Below are positions 8,126 through 19,326 of a stretch of 35,441 nt of DNA, piece after piece. Where the stretch lies: NCBI GenBank assembly GCA_003576845.1, contig QEVJ01000056.1, forward strand, positions 1 to 35,441. Direction: 5' to 3'. The first letter of the stretch is position 1, and every line of letters begins with the position of its first letter. The stretch is from Planctomycetota bacterium. Its GTDB lineage: Bacteria > Planctomycetota > Planctomycetia > Pirellulales > PLA5. A program made the position numbers and the translations under genes. Under the pieces are notes generated by a model, which made no database searches, had not been told where the DNA came from, and saw only the letters and a list, made by a program, of their open reading frames with translations.

Positions 8126-10156
8126 TTATGGCCGCGGCCCCTCAAGACGCCGAAACGCATCCCTGTGCTTGCTGGCTTCCTCAGGGCGGCCCGTTCGTTC
8201 GAGAAGTCGGGCGAGATTGTAATGGACGTCGGCGTCGTTCGGCGCGAGCGCGAGGGCGTCGCGGAGGGCCGATTCGGCTTCGGTGGTCTGGCCCAGCTCC
8301 AAGAGCGAGACCCCGAGCATCATGCGGGCTTTCGGTTCTTTGGGGTCGGCGTCGGCGAGCCGGTGGAACGTTGCGGCGGCGGCTTGAAAATCGCCCGCCT
8401 CGAACTCGAATTGGCCCAGGCGGAACCGCGCCCCTGCGTTTTCGGGAGCGACTTCCAATAGTTCCTCATAGTACACGCGCGCGGCCGCAACGTCGCCGGT
8501 CCGATGAGCCAGTTCGGCACGCAGGTTAAGCATCGCGACGAGTTCCTTGACCAGGCCTGGCTCGTCCGGGAATGCTCGCCGCGCTTCCCGAAGTTCGTCG
8601 AGCGCGGCTTCGGGTTCGTCGGCGTCGCGGAGCGCTTCGGCGAGCTTGGCGCGATAGCGCCAGCGGTCGGGGGCGAGCGCGACTGCCCGCCGAAACGACT
8701 CGGTGGCGGCGATTGGCTCTCGGGCATGAAGTTGGGCGTCGCCGAACGTGGCGTGCGCTTCGTGCGAACGGGGCCGAAGCGCAACGGCCTTCTCGGCCAG
8801 CTTCACGCCGGCATCGAAGTTGCCTGACTCAATCGCCAATTGCGCCGCTTGAATCTGGGCCTCGGGCAAGTTGGGCGTCCAGCGGGCAAGTGCGGCATAC
8901 ACCCGCCGGTCGTCGCCCTCGCCCGAAGCGCGCGTCTCTTGCGTCCGTTGCCATTGCAGCCAGACGAGCAGGCCGAGTGCGGCGTAGAACGCGCCCCACT
9001 TCGCCGCATGAATTGCGCCCGGCACGAAACGGTCGGCGAGCGATGCGCCTTCGGCCACGTCGAGATTCACGGCGGTCTTGCGGTCGCTGACCTTCCAGAT
9101 GAAGCCGTCGTAGTAGAAGTGCAGCAGCGTGGATGTATTGAACGCGGCGGTGATGAGCGCGATCCAATCGGCGTGGCGGGCGATCAGGTCCGTATCGTCG
9201 GGTGCGCCCGAAAAGTAGCGGATCGAACCGTAGGCCGCGATCGATGCCAGGTACAAGCCCAACATCGACCACCGCTCGCGGAACAGGAAGCCCAACAGGC
9301 CGAACCGCTCGCCGACCCGCTCGGCCAGCCGGCGGTTGTAGATCCAGACGATTGCGTAGTATTGCACCGCATGGAAAACCTCGAACATGGCGATGCCAAT
9401 CACGAGGTTCGTCGACACGCGGCCGCTGAACCAATACAGCCCGCCGGTCGAGATGGCGAGGGCAATTTTGATCCAACTGATCCCCCGTTCGCGCCGCGTC
9501 TGGCGGACGATATCGGCGAGGTAGGCGAGAAACACGATGCAAGTCGCTGCGCCAACGGCATACCGCGCCGCCGTAAGCCATTGCGGCCCGACGATCGGCA
9601 CGCCGGATCGCCACGCGACGTTCATCAAGCCGAACACGCGGGCGTCGGAGAACACAAACCCGGCGACGAACAGCATCGCACAGAGCCAGAAGTCGAGCCG
9701 GGCCGTCCAGGCGTCGCCGGCGCCGCGCTTCAGGTCGTAGATCCGCATGAATCCGAACGTCTGCATCAGGCCGTGCCACGTGCCCCAGAGCAGCAGCGCA
9801 AGCTCCAAGCCGTCGAACGACACCCAGGGCAAGCCGAATCGCGCGATGAGCGACGGCGGCGGCAGGAATGCGACCGCCGTAGCGAAGGCGAGCGGCGGCA
9901 CGAGCAAGAACCGCCAGCGGAAGCGGGCGAACAACTCGCGGTCGCCATACGCCCGCATGAAGCCCGGCAGATGGTGGGCGAGCGTGGCGAAGCTGGTGAC
10001 GAACAGCAGAATCTGCGTCGGCGTGAAAACGGCGCGTTCGAGCCACAGCAGCAGCGGCACGATTGCCAGCGGCGTCGCCACGATGTAGGCCAGGTCCCAT
10101 GCCGGCGAAATGATCCACGGCGAAGGCGCGCGAAGAGTGGCGGCGGCGTGGCTCAT
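8126..10156 (-). CDS. integral membrane protein with C-terminal TPR repeats
   Basis: Encodes 676 residues. The N-terminal 420 residues hold about ten or eleven hydrophobic helices (for example LAYIVATPLAIVPLLLWL, LLVPPLAFATAVAFL, LDFWLCAMLFVAGFVF, LVIGIAMFEVFHAVQYYAIV) with conserved-looking His clusters HHLPGF, TWHG, EVFHAVQYY and LLHFYYDGFIW. The last 250 residues are tetratricopeptide repeats (about residues 435-670; for example DVHYNLARLLERTGRPEEA and KARMMLGVSLLELGQTTEAESAL), likely mediating protein contacts. I do not recognise a defined family; the buried His/Tyr/Trp pattern might mean a membrane enzyme or cofactor protein, but this is inference. Start: ATG at 10156; a TTG three codons earlier is possible and no good ribosome site is seen for either. 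Possibly co-transcribed with the DUF486 gene upstream. Confidence 0.8.
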   Translation of the reverse strand: MSHAAATLRAPSPWIISPAWDLAYIVATPLAIVPLLLWLERAVFTPTQILLFVTSFATLAHHLPGFMRAYGDRELFARFRWRFLLVPPLAFATAVAFLPPPSLIARFGLPWVSFDGLELALLLWGTWHGLMQTFGFMRIYDLKRGAGDAWTARLDFWLCAMLFVAGFVFSDARVFGLMNVAWRSGVPIVGPQWLTAARYAVGAATCIVFLAYLADIVRQTRRERGISWIKIALAISTGGLYWFSGRVSTNLVIGIAMFEVFHAVQYYAIVWIYNRRLAERVGERFGLLGFLFRERWSMLGLYLASIAAYGSIRYFSGAPDDTDLIARHADWIALITAAFNTSTLLHFYYDGFIWKVSDRKTAVNLDVAEGASLADRFVPGAIHAAKWGAFYAALGLLVWLQWQRTQETRASGEGDDRRVYAALARWTPNLPEAQIQAAQLAIESGNFDAGVKLAEKAVALRPRSHEAHATFGDAQLHAREPIAATESFRRAVALAPDRWRYRAKLAEALRDADEPEAALDELREARRAFPDEPGLVKELVAMLNLRAELAHRTGDVAAARVYYEELLEVAPENAGARFRLGQFEFEAGDFQAAAATFHRLADADPKEPKARMMLGVSLLELGQTTEAESALRDALALAPNDADVHYNLARLLERTGRPEEASKHRDAFRRLEGPRP

Positions 10157-10233
10157 AGCGCGCAACGGATGCGGACGGCAAGCAGCGGAGCGAACGGGCT
10201 TCCTCCAATTCTAGGCCATGCCGGCTTTGGCGA

Positions 10234-10638
10234 TTAGCGCGATTCCGACGCCCCGCTCGCGGCCGAAGCCGTCGGAGTGGTCGAACCGGGTTGCCCGGTC
10301 GGCGACTTTTCGTTGAAGCCGAAAACCACGGCCACGGCGGCGAGAATCAGCGCGAACCCGACGGCATAGTTCCAGCGGAATTGCTCGCGGAGGTAGAAGA
10401 CCGAAAACCCGGCAAACACGACGAGCGTGATAACTTCCTGGATGATTTTGAGTTGGGCGGCCGTGAAATAGCCGTGGCCAAACCGGTTGGCTGGCACCTG
10501 GAAGCAGTATTCGAGCAGGGCGATGAGCCAGCTCGCGCCGATGGCGATCCACAGGGGGCTTTCCTTGTACTTCAGATGCCCGTACCAGGCGAAGGTCATG
10601 AAGACGTTGGAGATGGTGAGCAGGACGACGGTGAGCAT
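10234..10638 (-). CDS. DUF486 family membrane protein (DMT superfamily)
   Basis: Encodes 134 residues. Four predicted membrane helices and the very conserved DUF486 signature: VFMTFAWYGHLK near the N-terminus, ALLEYCFQVPANRFGHG in the middle, QLKIIQEVITLVVFAGFSVFYL, then FRWNYAVGFALILAAV. The family is related to small drug/metabolite transporters, but no substrate is established. A Ser/Thr/Ala-rich tail of about 25 residues follows the last helix and is not part of the family core. The ATG at 10636-10638 has GGAG about 10 bases upstream. It lies just upstream of the membrane TPR gene on the same strand with a 77-bp gap, so the two may share a transcript. Confidence 0.9.
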   Translation of the reverse strand: MLTVVLLTISNVFMTFAWYGHLKYKESPLWIAIGASWLIALLEYCFQVPANRFGHGYFTAAQLKIIQEVITLVVFAGFSVFYLREQFRWNYAVGFALILAAVAVVFGFNEKSPTGQPGSTTPTASAASGASESR

Positions 10639-10748
10639 ACGGGGCGAAACTCCGAGGGCGACGGGACGGCCGCGCGGCAGGGGCGGGCAGTGAATCTTAT
10701 CGCGCCGGGAGTGTTTCGGGCGAGGCGAGATTGCGCGGGGGGACGACC

Positions 10749-10818
10749 GCTGGCTTGTCCGGCAGTGCGAATTGCCGCGTCACGTCGCCTCGCGAATCAC
10801 ACTGCTGGACAAGCCAGC
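10749..10818. repeat. 19-bp inverted repeat (REP/MITE-like hairpin)
   Basis: Left arm GCTGGCTTGTCCGGCAGTG (10749-10767) and right arm CACTGCTGGACAAGCCAGC (10800-10818) are inverted copies with one mismatch, enclosing 32 bases. It lies 44 bp past the stop of the minus-strand propeller gene and 110 bp upstream of the DUF486 start. From memory, very similar 'ctggacaagccag' hairpins recur between genes in planctomycete genomes. It could also act as a transcription terminator or mRNA-end stabiliser, although it lacks a T-run. Confidence 0.75.
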
Positions 10819-10861
10819 AGTTGCACCCAAACCAGAGTTGTTCGACACGTGCTGAACGCGG

Positions 10862-13800
10862 TCAAACACGGCGCACAAGGCGGCGAATCGTCGAACGCAT
10901 AGCCGCCGGATCGCCGCCGGAGAGCGAACCTCCGGTAAGCGCCTGATCGACTGCCGGCGCGGCGAGGACCGCCTCGCGGTGCACCCGGCGGGAACGTTGG
11001 GCTGCCGCCGATTCGGCTTGCTCGGTCGCCGTGGTATCGCCGCGGCGGACGCGGCGCGCGGGCGACTCGGTCGAGCTTCCTGGCGCCGTGGCGACGATAG
11101 CGGCAGGCGGAGTGATTGGCGCGAGCGTCGCGCCGAGCCGGTTGCGGACGGCAATCGCGTCGCGGACGGAGATCAGGCCGTCGCCGTCGGTGTCGGCGGC
11201 GAGGCTGAACTTGTCGCTGCCCACGTGGCTGAAGCTGGCAGCGAGAGTCGCGGCGAGATCGGCCGAGTCGACCGTTCCGTCGGCGTTCACATCGCCCGGA
11301 AGCGAGCCGAACGTGAACTTGAATTGCCCGCCGGCGACGCCATCGCGATTGCTGTCGAGCCGGTTGCCCGACATGTCGATCACCGAGTCGGCGAGCGTCA
11401 CCGTTACGTGGTCGGCCGGAAGTGCCTGGTCGAGCGTCCAAACGGCCGTCCGCGAGTCGGCGTCGTAGGCGAAGCCGACGACGTTGTATTGAGCGACGTT
11501 CACGCCCGTGACGGAGAGATCCTGTTGCCCCACGGCGATGTCCTCGCTGAACGTGAGCTTGATCTGGTTGACGTTGCTCCAGCCAAGCAGGGGCGTTGTG
11601 CCGGAGGCGTCGCCGCTCGTGGAGTTCGGCAGACCGTTCGTTTCGAGGTAGCCGATGACGCCGGGCGACCAGGTTGAGCCGCCGGCGCTGGCAGAGAGCA
11701 CGATCGGCGCGGCCAGGTGCGGCGATTCGGTAGCCAGCGTCACGACCGGATCGTCCTCGGGCGTAGCGACCAGCGGCACACCCACTGGCTCCTGGCCGAA
11801 GTGAACCTTGGCGATCAGCGTTGCCGGATCGAGGATCGCATGCGCCGTCACCGTATTTTCCGACACGGCGTAAAGCACGTCGCCGATCCGCACGCTGCGG
11901 CGGATGTGGCCGTCGTGCTGCACGCGGCCAAGCAGTTCGATGGCGGCCTCGTCGGTCGCCGGATCGAGATTGAGTTGGAACACCCACAGATCGGTCCGCG
12001 GACGGTACGTATAGAACTCGCGCGTGCCGTCGCCGTCGCGGTCGATCCATTCCCAGCCGCCGCCGTTCGTGACCGGAATCGCGAGCACGTCATAGCCGGG
12101 ATAAAAGCCGACGGCGTGATGATCGGTCGTCGCTTCGGACCACGACCAGTCGCCGACATGGATGCCGTACGTGCCTTCGAGCTCTGGATCGGTCATGTCG
12201 CCAACGTCGAACAGCGAGACCTGAAGCTCTTGCACGCGGCCGCTCAAATCGGCGTTGCGGCCGATGCCGATTAAGTGCGTTTCGTCGGCCGCTTGCAAGT
12301 AGTTCGAGAAGCCGGGAATCTTGAGCTCGCCGACGACTTGCGGATCGGTCGGGTCGGACAGATCGAGGGCAAACAGCGGATCGACCTGCCGGAAGGTCAC
12401 GACGTACCCTTCGTCGCCGATGAACCGGGCGGAGAAGATGCGCTCACCCGGCGCAAGGCCGACGATGCTGCCGACGATTTCGAGTTTTTCGCCGCTCTGG
12501 GCCAGTACGAAAACCGCGTTTTGCGATTCCATGCCCCAGCCTTGCGTGGTGGCAATCCGGAGATAGCCGTTGTGCTCGTCGATCGAGAACTGATTGAGCG
12601 TCTGGCCGGAAACGTGGCCGCGGGCAACCAAATCGACGCCGCCATCGTCGAGCAGGTCGAACTTCAACAGCGACGTCGCCGGGCCGACATCCCACCGCGT
12701 ACCCCAGTCGGGATTTACGAGGTAAATGCTATCGAGCGAGGCGTAAACCTCCGTGGTCGTTGTCGTCGGAACCGACGTCGACGCCAGCACGCCGGGCAGG
12801 CTCGATGCCATGTCGAACGTCGTAATCGAAATCAAACTGCGCTGGTCGTCGCCGGCGGGGCGATAGATGTTCGTCGGTGGCATGAGCGGGCCGGAGATGG
12901 ACGGAATGTCGCCCTCGGTGCTGCCCCTCGAGCCGCCGAGCGTTCCGCCCGTAGTTCCACCCGTCGTGCCGCTGACCGTGAGCGCGGCGTCCAACATGCC
13001 GCCCGGATCGCTCGTCATTTGCGGCGTGCCGAGCTCAATTTCGTGTCCGACGACGCGGGCGAGATACGATTCCTTGGTTTCGTACACACACGTCTCTTGC
13101 GGCCAGTACCAGATTGGTGCGATTGCCGCATCAACGGCGACTCCGTCGTCGCCCGCCGCCGGATCCTTCGGCTCGTCGGGATCTTCGATCGGCGTGCAGG
13201 TGATTTCCGGCGCAGGCAGGCCGAGCGTATCGCTGCTGAGCACGTACAACCGGTCGCCGATTGCCCGCGCGTCGACGAACGAACCGTCGAACGTCGTTTC
13301 CGTCACCACGCTCGGGGCGCCGCGATCCGTCACGTCGATCAACGTGAGTTTGAGTTCGGGTTCGTAGATCGGCCCGGGCCAGATGGACGGCCGCAGCACG
13401 GCGACGTCGATTGCGGGATACACTTCATACGACGGCGAAAGATACGAGAGGACCGCCAGGCGGTCGCCGTTCAAAAACTCGCCGATCGGCTGGCCTTCGA
13501 TGGCCACGCGCGAGACGACGCTCATACCGTCGGCCGGCGAGGCGTCGATGATGACCAGATCATCTTCGCCGAGCACGTACAGAAACTCGCCGTCGGTCTC
13601 GATGATGTCGGCTTCGTCGACGCCGGCGACTTGCGTGTTCGTTTCCGAGTAGTCGTTACGCACGACCGCGCCGCCGTCCGCCACAACCGGCCCGGCCATC
13701 AGATCGTAATACCACGGTCCCCAGCGCCACGTCGGTTGACCGAACAAGCTTTCGTATTGCTTGAGCGCATCGTCGAGCAGGAACTGCGACAATTCTTCGG

Positions 13801-13945
13801 CCGAGGCGAATCGCGAAAACGCCATGCCCGGCGTGTCGTCGACGCCGGCGGCGTCGAGCAATTGGCGCGCTTCGAGCGATTCGAGCTTCAAGCGGCGAGT
13901 CGAGCGACGAACGGCGGCACGAGAACGAGTCGAACGCGCGAACAT
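10862..13945 (-). CDS. secreted beta-propeller protein with LEPR-XLL-like N-terminus and dockerin domain
   Basis: Encodes 1027 residues. The N-terminus is an Arg-rich stretch ending RRLKLESLEARQLLDA (residues 17-32), a planctomycete LEPR-XLL-type motif of large surface or secreted proteins. Residues about 90-720 match the Beta_propel family: TQVAGVDEADIIETDGEFLYVL, VVSRVAIEGQPIGEF and GDEGYVVTFRQVDPLFALDLSDP are typical blades. An Ig-like domain follows (IKLTFSEDIAVGQQDLSVTG, about 790-870), then a dockerin type I domain with two calcium loops, DVNADGTVDSADL and DTDGDGLISVRDA (about 880-940), and a basic Ala/Arg-rich tail. A dockerin implies docking to a cohesin partner. The ATG at 13945 has AGGAGG nine bases upstream; the in-frame extension to 14017 lacks that support. 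Confidence 0.92.
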   Translation of the reverse strand: MFARSTRSRAAVRRSTRRLKLESLEARQLLDAAGVDDTPGMAFSRFASAEELSQFLLDDALKQYESLFGQPTWRWGPWYYDLMAGPVVADGGAVVRNDYSETNTQVAGVDEADIIETDGEFLYVLGEDDLVIIDASPADGMSVVSRVAIEGQPIGEFLNGDRLAVLSYLSPSYEVYPAIDVAVLRPSIWPGPIYEPELKLTLIDVTDRGAPSVVTETTFDGSFVDARAIGDRLYVLSSDTLGLPAPEITCTPIEDPDEPKDPAAGDDGVAVDAAIAPIWYWPQETCVYETKESYLARVVGHEIELGTPQMTSDPGGMLDAALTVSGTTGGTTGGTLGGSRGSTEGDIPSISGPLMPPTNIYRPAGDDQRSLISITTFDMASSLPGVLASTSVPTTTTTEVYASLDSIYLVNPDWGTRWDVGPATSLLKFDLLDDGGVDLVARGHVSGQTLNQFSIDEHNGYLRIATTQGWGMESQNAVFVLAQSGEKLEIVGSIVGLAPGERIFSARFIGDEGYVVTFRQVDPLFALDLSDPTDPQVVGELKIPGFSNYLQAADETHLIGIGRNADLSGRVQELQVSLFDVGDMTDPELEGTYGIHVGDWSWSEATTDHHAVGFYPGYDVLAIPVTNGGGWEWIDRDGDGTREFYTYRPRTDLWVFQLNLDPATDEAAIELLGRVQHDGHIRRSVRIGDVLYAVSENTVTAHAILDPATLIAKVHFGQEPVGVPLVATPEDDPVVTLATESPHLAAPIVLSASAGGSTWSPGVIGYLETNGLPNSTSGDASGTTPLLGWSNVNQIKLTFSEDIAVGQQDLSVTGVNVAQYNVVGFAYDADSRTAVWTLDQALPADHVTVTLADSVIDMSGNRLDSNRDGVAGGQFKFTFGSLPGDVNADGTVDSADLAATLAASFSHVGSDKFSLAADTDGDGLISVRDAIAVRNRLGATLAPITPPAAIVATAPGSSTESPARRVRRGDTTATEQAESAAAQRSRRVHREAVLAAPAVDQALTGGSLSGGDPAAMRSTIRRLVRRV

Positions 13946-14267
13946 GGTTCGATCCTCCTGCGCAGACGAGAGCATTGGCGGTATTGGCGGGAAGACAGGC
14001 CCGCGGACGGTCGCCAACCGGCGTCGAGCTAGATTCTGCCGGTTTCGACAATTCCGCAGGCTGGATACTAGCCGATCGGGGAGCCGGATGCAAGCAGCGG
14101 GGGAGGCTTACAGGGGTGCAGGACACGGTTTGCAAGAAAGTTCGCCGTTTCGCCGCAGTTTTTGCGGACTCTTGGGTCGGCCGAGAAACTTTGCCGCGTG
14201 TCGACTCGGGGCAAGGCCGTTGCGGTCCGGGTTGAATCGAGCTTTCTGGCGGCCTGGCGACTTTGGC
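13946..14267. other. intergenic region between divergent genes
   Basis: No convincing gene. It holds the 5' region of the minus-strand propeller gene, with its AGGAGG site at 13955-13960, and the upstream region of the phosphatase gene. Open frames crossing it are extensions of neighbouring genes or shadows with no recognisable protein. Confidence 0.6.
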
Positions 14268-14297
14268 TTGACCGGTCCGACGCGGTGGCGATACACT
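14268..14297 (+). promoter_or_regulatory. sigma70-like promoter for the CpsB-type phosphatase
   Basis: TTGACC (14268-14273), an 18-base spacer, and TACACT (14292-14297) match the -35/-10 consensus at 4-5 of 6 positions each. The implied start of transcription is near 14304, about 75 bases before the chosen GTG start codon. Not experimentally supported. Confidence 0.5.
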
Positions 14298-14378
14298 CCG
14301 CCGCCGCGTTGGCGTCGTTGGCGACGAACGCGGCGGATGGAAGCACCCGCGTCATTGCCAGCGAGAGGATCGGCCGCC

Positions 14379-15176
14379 GTGCGAGAGAGCGAACCGTTTG
14401 TCGATATTCACTGCCATTTGCTGCCCAACGTGGACGACGGCGCGGCAAGTTGGGCCGAGACGTTGGCGATGGCCCGGTTGGCGGTTGCCGACGGCTTTTC
14501 GACGGTCGTCGCCACGCCGCATCAGTTGACGAATTTCGTCCATGTGCCGATCGAGACGATTCGCGTCCGGGCGGCGGAAACGACCCGGTTTCTTGCCGAC
14601 CAGAACGTGCCGCTCGTGGTGCGCGCGGGGGCGGAGGTGCATCTCGGCGCCAACACGCTCTCGTGCTGGCAGGCCGGGTATTTGCTGTCGCTGGGCGAGC
14701 ACGAGCGGCACCTGCTCGTCGAGTTGCCGTTCGAGTCGCATTTTCCGTTCGACGACTTGCTTGGGGTGCTTCGCGAAAGGCAGATCGTGCCGATCATGGC
14801 CCACCCGGAGCGGAATCGCGCCTTGCTCGCCGAGCCGCGGCATGTGGCCGACCTCGTTTCCCAGGGCGTGCTCATGCAGCTCACGGCGGGAAGTCTCACC
14901 GGCTCGTTTGGGCCGGACGTGCAGGCGTTCGCCGAACAATTGCTGGCCGACGGGCTGGTGCATTTCGTGAGCACCGATGCGCATGGACCGCGGGTGCGGC
15001 CACCGCTGATGCGGGCGGCGTTCGAGCGGGTTTGCGAACTCGCCGGATGGCGGACGGCGACCGATCTGTGTTGCCGGCACGGGACGCACGTGGCCGACGG
15101 GGGCCAAATCACCGTCGATTCCGTGCGGAAGCGGCGGAGGGTATTCGCCTGGTGGCCGCGGCGGAAAGCGGCGTAG
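14379..15176 (+). CDS. CpsB/YwqE-type PHP-domain tyrosine-protein phosphatase
   Basis: Encodes 265 residues. The polymerase-and-histidinol-phosphatase (PHP) metal-binding motifs are visible in order: FVDIHCHLLPNVDDGA (residues 7-22), VVATPHQ, AGAEVHL, PIMAHPERN and VSTDAHGP. That set and spacing match the CpsB/CapC/YwqE manganese-dependent phosphatases, which dephosphorylate the tyrosine kinase controlling capsule or exopolysaccharide chain length. No kinase or polysaccharide cluster is adjacent, so the partner is unknown. The start is GTG at 14379, with GAGAGGA about ten bases upstream and homology beginning a few residues in; ATG at 14337 in the same frame would add 14 residues. The C-terminus is Arg/Lys-rich (RKRRRVFAWWPRRKAA). 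Confidence 0.87.
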   Translation: MRESEPFVDIHCHLLPNVDDGAASWAETLAMARLAVADGFSTVVATPHQLTNFVHVPIETIRVRAAETTRFLADQNVPLVVRAGAEVHLGANTLSCWQAGYLLSLGEHERHLLVELPFESHFPFDDLLGVLRERQIVPIMAHPERNRALLAEPRHVADLVSQGVLMQLTAGSLTGSFGPDVQAFAEQLLADGLVHFVSTDAHGPRVRPPLMRAAFERVCELAGWRTATDLCCRHGTHVADGGQITVDSVRKRRRVFAWWPRRKAA

Positions 15177-15314
15177 GGGCACGATTCAGAAACCCGGCTG
15201 GGGTGACAATGGGGCGATAAATCCGGTTGCGAGCGTCTTGCGGCCCAATTAGTGTGGAATTAGACGGGAACGCACACCGCATCGAGAGTTTTCGCACCTT
15301 TGGGAGACGCCACC

Positions 15315-15752
15315 ATGAAGTCCGCCGTTCGTTTTGCGCTGGTCGCGGCCGTTGCCGCCGCCGGTCTGGCCGCCGAATCGGCCACCGCTCAGGAAGTCGG
15401 TGTCCGTTACTACCTGTCCGACAACTACGGTTTCGGCCTCGATCGGGCCTACGCCAGCAGCCGGATTCCGACGCCGCCGTATTTCGCGATCCATCCGCCG
15501 GTTTACTACAGCTATCCGGTGCCGCGGACATACGGCTACACGCCGTGGGCGTATCCGTCGTATGTGATGACCCCGACGATCCAAGCCCCGGCTCAACCGG
15601 CGATGTTCGAGAACCCGCACGTGAAGCAGGAATCGGCGCCGGCTGCGAAGACCAAGTCGGCCAGCCATAAGACCGTGGTCCCGCAAGTGATCGAGAACCC
15701 GCACGTCGAGGCGACGATCCGGTCGGCATCGGTGGCGGTGGAAGTTCGCTAA
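15315..15752 (+). CDS. small secreted protein of unknown function, Tyr/Pro-rich
   Basis: Encodes 145 residues. A clear signal peptide (MKSAVRFALVAAVAAAGLAA, cleavage after ATAQ) is followed by a segment rich in Tyr and Pro (YYLSDNYGFGLDRAY, PPVYYSYPVPRTYGYTPWAY) and a Lys/Ala region containing two copies of the short motif ENPHV (about residues 100-104 and 124-128). No catalytic motif or known domain is recognised. The composition suggests a periplasmic or cell-wall structural protein, which is inference. GGGAGA at 15302-15307 is a good ribosome site for the ATG at 15315. A single-gene unit: it is followed by a terminator-like hairpin with a T-run. Confidence 0.75.
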   Translation: MKSAVRFALVAAVAAAGLAAESATAQEVGVRYYLSDNYGFGLDRAYASSRIPTPPYFAIHPPVYYSYPVPRTYGYTPWAYPSYVMTPTIQAPAQPAMFENPHVKQESAPAAKTKSASHKTVVPQVIENPHVEATIRSASVAVEVR

Positions 15753-15838
15753 CGCGTTGCGGGAAAATCGCCGACCGCGACGCGACCGCGACCAGCACTC
15801 CGGTTCGCGCGGAGTGGTCGGACTGTAGCAAATCTTCG

Positions 15839-15883
15839 GGAGGCGAGCGGCGCGATCGTGCGCGGCTCGCCTTCCGTTTTTCT
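15839..15883 (+). terminator. rho-independent terminator-like hairpin
   Basis: AGGCGAGC (15841-15848) pairs with GCTCGCCT (15865-15872), extended by a mostly paired GC-rich inner part, and is followed by TCCGTTTTTCT. It lies 88 bp past the stop of the small secreted protein gene and probably ends that transcript. Confidence 0.7.
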
Positions 15884-16287
15884 ACCCGCGCCGCGTGCTG
15901 CCGCGGCGTCAAAGCCTGTACAACCGCTACCACCGCGCGACGAATTGCCCTGCGCGGGCTCTGGAGTGGCCGAAACGCTTCTCGGCGCGTCCAGTAGCGC
16001 TAGAGTTTTGGGTAGGGCCGTGTTGCCCAAACGCATCGTGCGGGTCTTGCTCTTGGTGAGCGACGTGGCGGTCGCGGGCCGGTTGGCCGTCGCGTAAGAC
16101 GTGTGGCGGCCGCGGCAAAGATTCAGAATCGCCCGGACGCCGCGTCGATGGACTGAAGCGTGAATCAATCGACTCAGGTACGACATCTGGGATTTGCGAT
16201 GCGGGAAGGGACTCGCCGGCATGGACGCGCCTGGCGAGCGGCAGGGGAATCGACGGAGCCGCGACTTTCACCGTTTGACGCGCGTCC
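15884..16287. other. intergenic region upstream of ftsK
   Basis: About 400 bp without a supportable gene. Frames crossing it on the minus strand are Arg/Ser/Ala-rich, lack ribosome sites and have no recognisable domain. It must contain the ftsK promoter; no strong -35/-10 pair is evident. Confidence 0.5.
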
Positions 16288-19260
<2,973 letters not shown>

Positions 19261-19326
19261 CGTTTGCCGTTTAGGACCAGAACGTGGCGATGCTTCGAAC
19301 CGTCGGAGTATACGCGGCGGCGGCGG

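Noticed and set aside
6695-8461. Plus-strand open frame (588 codons) over the lipoprotein and DUF1080 genes
   Set aside because: Spans several real minus-strand genes and contains no recognisable motif.
12275-14032. Long plus-strand open frame (585 codons) across the propeller gene
   Set aside because: Antisense shadow of a gene with clear LEPR-XLL, propeller and dockerin motifs; no ribosome site or domain.
15749-16222. Minus-strand open frame of 157 codons in the ftsK upstream region
   Set aside because: Arg/Ser/Ala-rich, no ribosome site, overlaps the terminator hairpin and the upstream gene's stop; no family resemblance.
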